Shown: positions 35,514 to 43,726, counted from the first letter of the stretch. The stretch: 64,000 nt of DNA from Bacteroidales bacterium (GCA_016293845.1 JAEDDH010000017.1:1-64000), one strand, 5' to 3'. Program-made: numbers and translations. Notes: a model not told the origin generated them from the letters alone.

Positions 35514-37214
35514 TCAAATTCTAAACAATTTATCACTTTGCGATAATTCTACGATAAAATAGTCTCTATCATTGAGAGTGATAGGCAATTTGTCTTTGAG
35601 GATTGACGCAACAAACTGTATGTTTTCATCTTTCACTATATGGGCAATGTCTATAAGTTGATTGTCACTCATTAGTTCTTTTTTGTCTGTGAGCAAAAAC
35701 TCTAAACAAGGAATGTTCTCCATTCGTGCAAAAATAGTGTATGCAATATCAAAACAAGATATTTCACCCATTTTTTTTCCTGTGCTGAGATTAGCATTAA
35801 ACGAGGAAAACTTATAGTAACTAACACCTGTTTTTTTATTTGTCACATTATCACACTGAATAGCATACTCCTCATTATAAATCTGTTTGGATATTCTCGA
35901 AAAGATATTATTGAATTTATTAATTTGGTTTTGAATTCGACCCATAAAAGCATCTGAGAACAGATTATAATCAATGTTTCTCAGTGATCTTTCTGTTTGT
36001 AATATTTCCTCCTCAACTTCACTAATTTGACTTATCAGGTTTTCGTATTCGCCTTTTTTTTGGAATTCCTTATTCAATTCATCAATTAGATTTTCCAAAT
36101 CCTCATAAGTATCTGATTTAACTATTTTTTTAGTCAGTTTATCCTCTTCCTCTAACAAATAGTTCAATTCCTTATTCAGGGAATACAGATTATCTTCGAT
36201 TTCAGGCAGGGACTTAACAATAAACGACAGTTTGTTATCAAGCATGCTATTATGATAGTTCACCAAATCATTGAAAGTGTGCTGTAATTTTGGTATAAGC
36301 GCATTTGCTTGCTTATAAATCAATTCAAGTTGATTAACATCTATAACAGACTTTTGTTTTTTCAACTCGTTCTGAGTATCCTCTATAAGATTTTTCCTGA
36401 TTCGCAGAGCATTAATACGGGATGTAATGCTGTTGATTTTATACTTCACATTATTCAGGCTATCCATATCAGCAGAAAAATCAGGGTTGATGTTTAATTC
36501 CGCCTTCTTCTTCTCTAATTCTTCTATATGGCTATTAGTCAATCCCAACAGGGAAAGATATGTGTTTTTAGTATTTGATTTTTCCAACTTAGTTTTGTAA
36601 CTGCTGTCGGATTTGAGTTTTTCCAACAATTCGATTCTTGTGCTACTCTCGTCAAAAGTGCAACCAAACATATACAAGAACAATGTTTCATACTCTGCAT
36701 CCGAGGTATATGCGTTTAATGTCTTTAACATATTTGATACACTCAAATCTGAGTAACGTATATTGTGCGAAATAATCTGCCTAAAAGTAGGCTTAGATAT
36801 TTCGTAACCCAAAATTTTACGCTCTAATTCTGAAATGAAATCATCTTCGTTATAGCATACTCCATTGATTTCTCTCAGAACTTTTGAATGTTTCAAAAAA
36901 TTACGTCTTATAGTAACATCGTTACTATTGAAGTTAGATGTTAAGACAAGTTCCACAACAACATTAGTTCCTATTAGAAAATCCTTTACCTCCTTGTGTT
37001 CTACCTTTGGGTTCGCTTCGTCTGAATATATCACTTTGCCATCTTTACCCAAACAGAAATCAATCAGTTTGAGAACGGTAGTTTTTCCTACATTGTTACC
37101 GGTAAAAGTGGTAACATTAGGAGTGTTGTCAACAATAAGATTTAACCCCCGATGAAACTTAATTTCGCGTACAATTCCGTTGTCGTTTTTTATGGTGAGT
37201 GATTTTATGAACAT
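35514..37214 (-). CDS. ABC-three component (ABC-3C) system SMC-like ATPase
   Basis: A 566-residue SMC/RecN-like ABC ATPase of the DUF2326 group. The N-terminal lobe has LNLIVDN...TFTGNNVGKTTVLKLIDFCLG (Walker A at 39-46). Two long coiled-coil stretches follow (about 190-300 and 330-430). The C-terminal lobe contains GKKMGEISCFDIAYTIFARME and LEFLLTDKKELMSDNQLIDIA. This architecture is the one described for ABC-three component conflict systems. It overlaps the middle-component gene by 10 bp. The sequence is AT-rich compared with the McrB and nuclease genes, hinting at a different origin. Role: sensing or tethering DNA/RNA and triggering the partner effector (inferred). Confidence 0.8.
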   Translation of the reverse strand: MFIKSLTIKNDNGIVREIKFHRGLNLIVDNTPNVTTFTGNNVGKTTVLKLIDFCLGKDGKVIYSDEANPKVEHKEVKDFLIGTNVVVELVLTSNFNSNDVTIRRNFLKHSKVLREINGVCYNEDDFISELERKILGYEISKPTFRQIISHNIRYSDLSVSNMLKTLNAYTSDAEYETLFLYMFGCTFDESSTRIELLEKLKSDSSYKTKLEKSNTKNTYLSLLGLTNSHIEELEKKKAELNINPDFSADMDSLNNVKYKINSITSRINALRIRKNLIEDTQNELKKQKSVIDVNQLELIYKQANALIPKLQHTFNDLVNYHNSMLDNKLSFIVKSLPEIEDNLYSLNKELNYLLEEEDKLTKKIVKSDTYEDLENLIDELNKEFQKKGEYENLISQISEVEEEILQTERSLRNIDYNLFSDAFMGRIQNQINKFNNIFSRISKQIYNEEYAIQCDNVTNKKTGVSYYKFSSFNANLSTGKKMGEISCFDIAYTIFARMENIPCLEFLLTDKKELMSDNQLIDIAHIVKDENIQFVASILKDKLPITLNDRDYFIVELSQSDKLFRI

Positions 37215-37429
37215 AATACAACCTCCTCGTCTTTTATTATTGCTGCATCAATAAGATACAACCAATCAATACACAGAATAAAAACAGAAAAACTCATTTT
37301 CCTGATTTTTTGAACTTCATAATACAAGTCAAGTACATTTACACGCACTTTCTTCAAAAGCACTTGCAAAACAAGCCCTCCATTGTAGTATATACTGTTC
37401 TCTGGTCTTATGTTATCTGGCATCAACAT
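37205..37429 (-). CDS. ABC-3C system middle component (MC6-like)
   Basis: A 74-residue protein of the ABC-3C middle-component type; the opening MPDNIRPENSIYYNGGLVLQVL is typical of the MC6 family, followed by a helical body (DLYYEVQKIRKMSFSVFILCIDW). ATGs at 37429 and 37423 are both possible starts. It lies between the SMEK gene (3 bp) and the ATPase gene (10-bp overlap), as expected for a small adaptor linking ATPase and effector. Confidence 0.78.
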   Translation of the reverse strand: MLMPDNIRPENSIYYNGGLVLQVLLKKVRVNVLDLYYEVQKIRKMSFSVFILCIDWLYLIDAAIIKDEEVVLCS

Positions 37430-37432
37430 TTT

Positions 37433-38380
37433 TTATGGCTTTTTAAATATTTTACACCTGATAAAAGCATCAACCAAAATAATATCTACATATAATTCCA
37501 AATCGTCGTCATAAAATGAATCAAGATTGGAACTTTGTGATATTTGCTTTTTCAAGTTTTGCGCAATAATCCCATACAACTCATCACCTGAATATTTTGA
37601 TTTTAGTTTTTCGTACTCTTTGTTGATTTTTTGGAGAACAGCAAAACTCTTGTTAGCACCTTCTGCATCAAAATCATCATAGATATTTTGAACAATGGAA
37701 TGATAAATTTTGTAACTGTTGATAATAGATTTAAATTCATATAAGTTATTGACTGAAATCTTACTATCAATATCAAAATCTTTGGAATCGAATTGCACCG
37801 AACATTGGCTCAAATCAATCAAAGACAACTTATTGATAACGTGAGCCAATCCACTTTTGAATTTCGAATCAAACGTATCAAATGACAACTCTTTTGTTAT
37901 CAGTTGAAAAACTTTTTCAAGTGTGTCTATATCTAAGCCATTTATATCCCTAAGAAGAATAATTGTATCAAATGAATCCCCCTTAGGATTGAATGTAACA
38001 CCTGATTCTCTAAGTATATTAAAAGTGTGTTTTTGGATATTATCAACGGAATCAGCGATTGACAAGAATTTAAATGAACAGCCAACATATATTTCGCCCA
38101 ATTTGTCCAAGGATCTTTGTACTTTTGCAATAGTATTGGTTGCTGATACTTGAATGACTATTTTTTCATTTACAGAAACCAAATCAATGGCGGTTGCATT
38201 CTGTTCTGATGAATTCGCATTAACGAGTTTCCAACCGTAAACAAGATTGAGCAAGTCCCGATAGAAATTTTCACAATGTATATGCAAATCAAGAGTATTC
38301 AGCCTCCCTCTCACCTTAATTCTATGAGCGAGCCAACTGAGTCGTTCCTCTATCTTATTATAGTATTCTTGTCGTAACAT
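37433..38380 (-). CDS. SMEK domain-containing protein, ABC-3C effector-side component
   Basis: A 315-residue protein. The start is placed at the ATG at 38380 (MLRQEYYNKIEERLSWLAHRI); a TTG at 38401 would add seven residues. The N-terminal part carries the SMEK pattern: NTLDLHIHCENFYRDLLNLVYGW, then ATAIDLVSVNEKIVIQVSATN. This resembles a restriction-endonuclease-like core with D and Q-V-S in place of the classic E-x-K. The C-terminal half is helical and unassigned. It is the first gene of the leftward operon, under a consensus promoter. It was named from computational surveys of conflict systems; the biochemical activity is not established. Confidence 0.75.
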   Translation of the reverse strand: MLRQEYYNKIEERLSWLAHRIKVRGRLNTLDLHIHCENFYRDLLNLVYGWKLVNANSSEQNATAIDLVSVNEKIVIQVSATNTIAKVQRSLDKLGEIYVGCSFKFLSIADSVDNIQKHTFNILRESGVTFNPKGDSFDTIILLRDINGLDIDTLEKVFQLITKELSFDTFDSKFKSGLAHVINKLSLIDLSQCSVQFDSKDFDIDSKISVNNLYEFKSIINSYKIYHSIVQNIYDDFDAEGANKSFAVLQKINKEYEKLKSKYSGDELYGIIAQNLKKQISQSSNLDSFYDDDLELYVDIILVDAFIRCKIFKKP

Positions 38381-38414
38381 AATATTACTCAATAATTTCA
38401 AACAAAGCGCAAGT

Positions 38415-38508
38415 AACGCCTTTCAATATGTAGTTGCCCGCCGGCTGAAATACAGTTCGGCGATGCAAGGGCAAAGGTACGGAGAATTTTTGGGGATTGC
38501 AAAAAAAG
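38415..38508. repeat. 94-bp direct repeat, copy A
   Basis: It matches copy B at 39748-39841 over 94 bp with four substitutions (three at about 38431-38438, one at about 38456). It contains the leftward promoter of the SMEK operon. Together with copy B it brackets the DUF1016 gene. Confidence 0.9.
38472..38503 (-). promoter_or_regulatory. Promoter of the SMEK-ABC-3C-McrB operon
   Basis: On the minus strand, TTTG (38503-38500), a 20-bp spacer, and TACCTTTG (38479-38472) match the consensus. Transcription would begin near 38465, leaving an 85-nt leader before the SMEK ATG at 38380. The leader contains a GCCG/CGGC inverted pair. Confidence 0.7.
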
Positions 38509-38509
38509 A

Positions 38510-38541
38510 TTTGATAAGGAATGGAAATTTGTTTATCTTTG
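38510..38541 (+). promoter_or_regulatory. Promoter of the DUF1016 gene
   Basis: TTTG at 38510-38513, a 20-bp spacer, and TATCTTTG at 38534-38541. It starts two bases after copy A of the 94-bp repeat, and the ATG follows at 38559. The divergent and leftward -33 boxes are only a few bases apart. Confidence 0.65.
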
Positions 38542-38558
38542 CGGAAAACGAAAAGATT

Positions 38559-39602
38559 ATGGACACACCAAATGCAACCCCTGATAATATCAAAACACTT
38601 GTTGCCGATGTAAAGAATATTGTAAGCGATGGTCTTAAAACGGCATACGCCGATGTCAGCAAGGTGATGATTCTCACATATTGGAAAGTTGGCAGACGTA
38701 TCGTTGAGGAAGAACAACACGGCGAAAAACGTGCTGAATATGGCAAAAAACTTTTGCAAATGCTTGCGGAAGAATTGTCAAAAGATTTTGCAGATGGTTA
38801 TTCTGACCGTGATTTGCGAAATTATCGACAGTTGTATTTGTGTTTCAACGATTTAGAGATTTGGTACGCGCGCGTACCAAATCTTACGTGGACACATTAT
38901 AGGGCTCTCCTTAGAGTTAAGGACGAAGACGCACGATATTGGTATCTAAAAGAATCGTCAACAGCTATGTGGAGCACACGCACTCTTGACCGCAATATCG
39001 GCTCACAATATTATTACCGTCTTTTGCAATCTCCGAAAAAAGACAATGTTATCGCTGAAATGCAGCAAAAAACGGCTGAGTTTCAATCCGACAAACTCGA
39101 ATTTATCAAAAGTCCCGTAGTCGCGGAATTTTTGCAACTGAAACCTAATTCTGATTTTACAGAAACCAAACTTGAAAGGGCGATTATTGCGCATTTGAAG
39201 GAGTTTTTATTGGAATTAGGGCGTGGATTTGCTTTTTTGAATGAGCAATATCATATTTCAACTCAAACCGGCGACTATTATATCGACCTTGTATTCTACA
39301 ATGTGGTTTTGAAGTGTTACTTCCTGATCGACTTAAAAACCACCACTATAACACATCAAGACATAGGACAGATGGATATGTATATCCGTATGTTTGACGA
39401 TTTGAAGCGTACCGAGGGCGACAACCCAACGATAGGACTTTTGCTCTGCGCTGAAACAGACAAGGATATAGCGCGTTATTCTATTCTCAACGACAGCAAA
39501 CAACTTTTTGCCGCAAAGTACCTGACATTTATGCCGACTAAGGAAGAACTCTTGCGCGAAATAACGCAACAAAAAGAGTTGTTCTATCAGAATGAGAGTT
39601 AA
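38559..39602 (+). CDS. DUF1016 (YhcG-type) PD-(D/E)XK nuclease family protein
   Basis: A 347-residue protein; the ATG at 38559 (MDTPNATPDN) is chosen because the promoter's -7 box lies just upstream, ruling out the longer frame from 38463. The N-terminal domain VMILTYWKVGRRIVEEEQHG and SDRDLRNYRQLYLCF is the DUF1016_N DNA-binding-like region. The C-terminus has GDYYIDLVFYNVVLKCYFLIDLKT (D...D-x-K), a PD-(D/E)XK-type nuclease site. Such genes often travel near type I restriction or other defence loci. It is flanked by 94-bp direct repeats, suggesting insertion as a unit next to the ABC-3C/McrBC operon. Confidence 0.85.
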   Translation: MDTPNATPDNIKTLVADVKNIVSDGLKTAYADVSKVMILTYWKVGRRIVEEEQHGEKRAEYGKKLLQMLAEELSKDFADGYSDRDLRNYRQLYLCFNDLEIWYARVPNLTWTHYRALLRVKDEDARYWYLKESSTAMWSTRTLDRNIGSQYYYRLLQSPKKDNVIAEMQQKTAEFQSDKLEFIKSPVVAEFLQLKPNSDFTETKLERAIIAHLKEFLLELGRGFAFLNEQYHISTQTGDYYIDLVFYNVVLKCYFLIDLKTTTITHQDIGQMDMYIRMFDDLKRTEGDNPTIGLLLCAETDKDIARYSILNDSKQLFAAKYLTFMPTKEELLREITQQKELFYQNES

Positions 39603-39650
39603 CCAACGTAGCTGCATTACGTTAGAATTCGCAGATGTGCGACCATGTTA

Positions 39651-39674
39651 ATTTGTCAGATGTCTGACAAATTG
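39651..39674. other. Perfect palindrome with 11-bp arms
   Basis: Arms AATTTGTCAGA (39651-39661) and TCTGACAAATT (39664-39674) with a 2-bp centre. It lies 48 bp after the DUF1016 stop, inside the segment bounded by the direct repeats. No T-run follows, so it is not a clear terminator; a protein-binding or recombination site is possible. Confidence 0.65.
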
Positions 39675-39747
39675 GATAAAGGAGATAGATTATTTCTCAT
39701 ATTGTCGAGGTTTGGACGGCTGTATCCTTGTCATAATGCACCTAATA

Positions 39748-39841
39748 AACGCCTTTCAATATGCACTTCCCCGCCGGCTGAAATACAGGTCGGCGATGCA
39801 AGGGCAAAGGTACGGAGAATTTTTGGGGATTGCAAAAAAAG
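39748..39841. repeat. 94-bp direct repeat, copy B
   Basis: 90 of 94 positions match copy A (38415-38508). It directly precedes the -7 box of the membrane protein gene at 39876 and supplies its -33 box, so this copy is likely the original promoter region. The leftward promoter inside it (TACCTTTG at 39805-39812, minus) would fire toward the 3' end of the DUF1016 gene. Confidence 0.9.
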
Positions 39842-39852
39842 TTCTACTTTTG
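39822..39852 (+). promoter_or_regulatory. Promoter for the membrane protein/U32 peptidase genes
   Basis: TTTG at 39822-39825 (inside repeat copy B), a 19-bp spacer, and TACTTTTG at 39845-39852; the ATG follows 23 bp later at 39876. Confidence 0.65.
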
Positions 39853-39875
39853 CCACCGGAAAAACAAAAATCAAA

Positions 39876-40325
39876 ATGAAGAGACTTTACGCATTTATAG
39901 AAAAACATTTCGATATAATTGAAACCATTTTGGCAGTGGCTATTATGGTGTCGCTATTTTTGGTAACGCAACTTGTGCCATATTCGCTGCAAATCACGTT
40001 CGGTATACTCATTGCCGCCGCGGTGCTCTATTGGATAATGGCTGTGAGGCCGTTTGAAAAAAAAGTTTCGATTTTTAGAAACTTTACACGGCGCGTGGTG
40101 TGGAGTTCGTATATGATGTGGGCATTGTCGCTGCTTATGAAACTTGGTTTTGAACAAGACGTAGACACTGATACACTGTTTATTATCACAATGTCAGTGC
40201 TTGGCGTGGGATTAATCTGCATCCTGCTCAAAAGATTCAAACTCGGCGAAAAAGACCATTTTATGCCGATGTTTGCTAAAACATTGATATTCATATTGAT
40301 ATTGGCTTGGCTGATGTCGTTTTAA
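39876..40325 (+). CDS. Small integral membrane protein of unknown function
   Basis: A 149-residue protein with about four predicted transmembrane helices (IETILAVAIMVSLFLVTQLV, LQITFGILIAAAVLYWIMAV, a weaker VVWSSYMMWALSLLMKL, and LFIITMSVLGVGLICILL plus a terminal hydrophobic stretch). The start is set at MKRLYAFIEKHFD, just after the promoter; the longer frame from 39645 covers the repeat. No family is recognised. It lies 12 bp before the U32 peptidase gene and is probably cotranscribed. Confidence 0.75.
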   Translation: MKRLYAFIEKHFDIIETILAVAIMVSLFLVTQLVPYSLQITFGILIAAAVLYWIMAVRPFEKKVSIFRNFTRRVVWSSYMMWALSLLMKLGFEQDVDTDTLFIITMSVLGVGLICILLKRFKLGEKDHFMPMFAKTLIFILILAWLMSF

Positions 40326-40337
40326 AAATATAGGGAA

Positions 40338-41564
40338 ATGATAGAGATAATGTCGCCGGTGGGCAGTTTCGAGTCGCTTGCATCTGCAATTCAGGCAGGG
40401 GCTGGCTCGGTTTACTTTGGCCTCGGAAAACTTAATATGCGTGCGGGAAGTACCGTAAACTTTACCGAAGAGGACCTCGAAAGTATTGTGTCGCTATGTC
40501 AGGAACACGGTGTAAAAACCTACCTCGCCGTCAACACCATTATGTACGACACCGACATTGCCGAAATGCACCGCATTATCGACCTTGCCAAACAAAAACA
40601 TATCACTGCAATAATTGCTTCTGATACAGCCGTTTTGGAATACGCATTAAAACAATGTGTTGAAATTCACGCATCCACACAATTAAATATCAGCAACATC
40701 GAGGCTGTAAAATTCTTTTCAAAATATTGCGACGTAATGGTTCTTGCCCGAGAACTCACTCTCGACAAGGTTGCCTACATTCATCAACAAATCAAAGAAC
40801 AGAATATCCGCGGACCTAAGGGCGAACTTGTACGCATAGAGATGTTTGTGCACGGGGCGTTGTGTATGGCTGTTTCGGGCAAATGCTACCTGAGCCTTCA
40901 CGAACTCGGACGCAGTGCCAACCGTGGAGCGTGCTTGCAAGTGTGTCGCCGAGCCTACACCGTTAAAGACCGCGAATCTGATATCGAACTCGACGTTGAA
41001 AACGAGTACATAATGTCGCCCAAAGACCTCTGCACCATTGGTTTTATCGACAAGATACTTGCCGCCGGAGTGGAAGTGTTGAAAATAGAAGGACGCGCCC
41101 GTCCGCCCGAGTATGTAAAACTCGTTACCGAGGTATATCACGAGGCAGTTAAAGCGGTAGAAGAAGGCAGTTTCTCCGCCAAAAAAGCTGAAAAATGGAA
41201 GGAGCGTCTCTCGGAAGTGTTCAACCGTGGATTTTGGGATGGATACTATCTGGGGCAGCGTCTCGGCGAATGGAACAATATGCACGGTTCAAAAGCCAAG
41301 TATCACAAAGAGTTTGTGGGCACGGTAAACAACTTTTTCAGTCGTTTGAGCGTAGCCGAAATTTACATCAACAGCGGCGAAATCTCCGTTGGCGAGCGAG
41401 TATTGATAATAGGACCCACCACCGGCACAATAGATATGACCATCAGTGAAATCCGTTTCGACGACCGCAAGTCCGACACCGCCGTCAAAGGCGACGTAAT
41501 CTCCATCCCCGTACCAGAGAAAGTAAGGCGCAGCGACAAGCTGTATGTGTTGGTAGAGAATTAA
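40338..41564 (+). CDS. U32 family peptidase (TrhP/YegQ-like)
   Basis: A 408-residue U32 protein. The N-terminal barrel opens MSPVGSFESLASAIQAGAGSVYFG. The signature EMFVHGALCMAVSGKCYLS lies near residues 168-186, followed by RSANRGACLQVCRRAY with Fe-S-type cysteines. The C-terminal beta domain is present. In other bacteria, related proteins act in tRNA uridine 5-hydroxylation (TrhP) or are annotated as collagenase-like peptidases; the first is more likely. It follows the membrane protein by 12 bp. Confidence 0.9.
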   Translation: MIEIMSPVGSFESLASAIQAGAGSVYFGLGKLNMRAGSTVNFTEEDLESIVSLCQEHGVKTYLAVNTIMYDTDIAEMHRIIDLAKQKHITAIIASDTAVLEYALKQCVEIHASTQLNISNIEAVKFFSKYCDVMVLARELTLDKVAYIHQQIKEQNIRGPKGELVRIEMFVHGALCMAVSGKCYLSLHELGRSANRGACLQVCRRAYTVKDRESDIELDVENEYIMSPKDLCTIGFIDKILAAGVEVLKIEGRARPPEYVKLVTEVYHEAVKAVEEGSFSAKKAEKWKERLSEVFNRGFWDGYYLGQRLGEWNNMHGSKAKYHKEFVGTVNNFFSRLSVAEIYINSGEISVGERVLIIGPTTGTIDMTISEIRFDDRKSDTAVKGDVISIPVPEKVRRSDKLYVLVEN

Positions 41565-41608
41565 TTTATTTTACTACCTTTGCCCCATCATTAAAAATAA
41601 AAATAAAT

Positions 41609-43024
41609 ATGGAAAATTTCGACAACACCCTCCCCTATAAGGTTAAAGATATGGCTCTTGCCGCTTGGGGACGCAAAGAGATAGAACTTGCCGAGGCCGA
41701 AATGCCCGGACTTATGGCTTTGCGCAAAAAATACGCCGCCCAGCAGCCTCTCAAAGGCGCTAAAATTATGGGCTCGCTTCATATGACCGTTCAAACAGCA
41801 GTCCTGATCGAAACCCTCACTGCACTTGGCGCACAGGTACGATGGGCAAGTTGCAACATTTTCTCAACCCAAGACCACGCAGCGGCTGCAATAGCACAAG
41901 GCGGAGTACCCGTGTTTGCTTGGAAAGGCGAAAGTCTCGAAGAATATTGGTGGTGCACCGAGCAGGCTCTCACATTCGGCGACGGCGTTGGTCCCGACCT
42001 GATTGTTGACGACGGTGGCGACGCTACTCTGATGCTTCACCTTGGCGTTGACGCTGAGAATAATCCCAAAATGCTCGACACTCTTCCCAAAGGCGAAGAT
42101 GCCGTGCAACTTTACAAACGCTTGAAATTCAACCTCGGCATCGACCCGCAAAAATTCCACAAACTTATAAAGAACGTTCGCGGAGTATCAGAGGAGACCA
42201 CCACAGGCGTTCACCGTCTGTATCAGATGTTTGAGGCAGGCACTCTCCGTTTCCCCGCCATCAACGTAAACGACTCGGTAACCAAGAGCAAATTCGACAA
42301 CCTCTACGGCTGCCGCGAATCGCTCGCCGACGGTATCAAACGCGCCACCGACATTATGATTGCCGGCAAAGTAGCAGTAGTTTGCGGCTACGGCGACGTT
42401 GGCAAGGGCTGCGCACGCAGTATGCGCGGATTTGGTGCAAGAGTAGTGGTTACCGAAGTTGACCCCATCTGCGCACTCCAAGCCGCTATGGAAGGTTTTG
42501 AGGTGGTAACAGTAGAAGACGCTCTCCCATACGGCGACATTTACGTAACCTGCACAGGCAACTGCGACATCATCACAGCCGAACACATGACCGCTATGAA
42601 AGACAAGGCAATTGTCTGCAACATAGGTCATTTCGACAACGAAATTCAAGTATCCGACCTCGAAAAAATCAAAGGCATCAAAAAAATCAACATCAAACCT
42701 CAGGTAGACCAATACATCTTCCCCGACGGACACTCGATTATCCTCCTTGCCGAAGGACGTCTTGTAAACCTCGGATGCGCCACAGGTCACCCCTCGTTTG
42801 TAATGAGCAACTCGTTTACAAATCAAACCCTCGCTCAGTTGGATCTTTGGACCAAGAAATACGAAACAGGCGTTTACCGCTTGCCAAAATATCTCGACGA
42901 GGAAGTTGCCCGCCTCCACCTCGACCACGTAGGAGCCAAACTCACCAAACTTTCGCAAAAACAAGCCGACTACATCGGCGTTCACGTTGAAGGACCCTAC
43001 AAGGCTGAGCATTATAGATACTAA
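41609..43024 (+). CDS. ahcY: Adenosylhomocysteinase
   Basis: A 471-residue NAD-dependent S-adenosylhomocysteine hydrolase that removes the methylation by-product, giving adenosine and homocysteine. Visible are MTVQTAVLIETLTALGAQVRW, SCNIFSTQDHAAAAIA, the NAD-binding loop GKVAVVCGYGDVGKGCA (about 253-269), and the C-terminal KLTKLSQKQADYIGVHVEGPYK...YRY. Full length, in the long form that carries the extra internal segment. It stands alone and is followed by a strong terminator. Confidence 0.97.
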   Translation: MENFDNTLPYKVKDMALAAWGRKEIELAEAEMPGLMALRKKYAAQQPLKGAKIMGSLHMTVQTAVLIETLTALGAQVRWASCNIFSTQDHAAAAIAQGGVPVFAWKGESLEEYWWCTEQALTFGDGVGPDLIVDDGGDATLMLHLGVDAENNPKMLDTLPKGEDAVQLYKRLKFNLGIDPQKFHKLIKNVRGVSEETTTGVHRLYQMFEAGTLRFPAINVNDSVTKSKFDNLYGCRESLADGIKRATDIMIAGKVAVVCGYGDVGKGCARSMRGFGARVVVTEVDPICALQAAMEGFEVVTVEDALPYGDIYVTCTGNCDIITAEHMTAMKDKAIVCNIGHFDNEIQVSDLEKIKGIKKINIKPQVDQYIFPDGHSIILLAEGRLVNLGCATGHPSFVMSNSFTNQTLAQLDLWTKKYETGVYRLPKYLDEEVARLHLDHVGAKLTKLSQKQADYIGVHVEGPYKAEHYRY

Positions 43025-43040
43025 ACAATTACACAATAAA

Positions 43041-43074
43041 AAACGGATAGCAAACATTTGCTGTCCGTTTTTTT
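43041..43074 (+). terminator. Intrinsic terminator after ahcY
   Basis: Arms ACGGATAGCAAA and TTTGCTGTCCGT (one mismatch) form a hairpin with a short loop, followed by a run of T to 43074. Confidence 0.85.
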
Positions 43075-43129
43075 ATATTTCAACCGCAAAAATCAAATAA
43101 CCATTTTTAAAAATTTCACGTTATAATAA

Positions 43130-43179
43130 TTGCATTTGTAATACAAATGATATATATTTGCAATTTATTGTAGTACAAT
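43130..43179 (+). promoter_or_regulatory. Promoter with paired palindromic operators for the toxin-antitoxin genes
   Basis: A -7 box TATATTTG (43153-43160) with TTG at 43130-43132 (20-bp spacing) lies between two related palindromes: ATTTGTA-A-TACAAAT (43134-43148) and ATTGTA-G-TACAAT (43167-43179). Their centres are 32 bp apart, about three helical turns. Both share TTGTA-N-TACAA, so they are good candidate binding sites for the ribbon-helix-helix antitoxin. Confidence 0.65.
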
Positions 43180-43193
43180 TAATCGTAAAAATT

Positions 43194-43448
43194 ATGGCAA
43201 CAGCAGCAATCAGAAAACCCGTATCATTTAGATTAAAAGCCGACCTTATAGAAGAACTCAAAATTAAGGCTGCCCGAACAAACCGTTCGTTAAATAATTA
43301 TGTTGAGAGTGTGCTTCTCGACGATGTTTACGATGAGCCCAACGAAGTAACTAAAGCGGCCATTGAAGAAGTAATGTCGGGTAAAAATCCATCAAAAGAG
43401 TACACCAATATTGACGAAATGTTCAACGAGATACTAAACGAAGCATAA
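43194..43448 (+). CDS. Ribbon-helix-helix antitoxin
   Basis: An 84-residue protein; the ATG at 43194 is chosen because the promoter lies just upstream. The N-terminus RKPVSFRLKADLIEELKIKA is a ribbon-helix-helix DNA-binding motif, followed by RTNRSLNNYVESVLLDDVYD and an acidic tail that should wrap the toxin. Its stop overlaps the toxin start by one base (TAATG). It should bind the two palindromes upstream and repress the pair. Confidence 0.85.
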   Translation: MATAAIRKPVSFRLKADLIEELKIKAARTNRSLNNYVESVLLDDVYDEPNEVTKAAIEEVMSGKNPSKEYTNIDEMFNEILNEA

Positions 43449-43726
43449 TGAAGATTATTAAAACATCTACCCAATTCCGCAAGGACTTGAAACGTTACAA
43501 ACACAAACCGTTGAAATTACAAGCCTTGAAACAAATATTGGAAATGCTTGAATATGAAAAACCCATTCCATCAGAATGCCATCCCCATATGCTCAAAGGA
43601 GAATACAAAGGATGTATGGAGTGCCATATAGAAGATGATTTCTTGATTATTTGGTTCGACGAAAAAAATAACGTAATTGAATTAGTTCGTTTAGGCACTC
43701 ACTCTGAACTATTTAAGAATAATTAA
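43448..43726 (+). CDS. YafQ-like toxin of the RelE family (mRNA interferase)
   Basis: A 92-residue basic RelE-fold protein. SECHPHMLKGEYKGCMECHIEDDFLIIWF and VIELVRLGTHSELF give the YafQ-type pattern with conserved His and Asp-adjacent residues (HPHML, ECHI, GTHSELF). It probably cleaves ribosome-bound mRNA when freed from its antitoxin, which is encoded immediately upstream with one base of overlap. The length is normal and no lesion is visible. Confidence 0.88.
   Translation: MKIIKTSTQFRKDLKRYKHKPLKLQALKQILEMLEYEKPIPSECHPHMLKGEYKGCMECHIEDDFLIIWFDEKNNVIELVRLGTHSELFKNN

Noticed and set aside
38463..38558. N-terminal extension of the DUF1016 protein
   Set aside because: It overlaps the 94-bp repeat and the DUF1016 promoter -7 box, so translation must start later, at 38559.
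39645..39875. N-terminal extension of the membrane protein
   Set aside because: It passes through the palindrome, repeat copy B and the promoter; the ATG at 39876 fits the promoter and the membrane topology.
42188..43057. Long minus-strand frame of 289 residues opposite ahcY
   Set aside because: It is the mirror of a highly conserved gene with biased codon use; no start context, promoter or family similarity.
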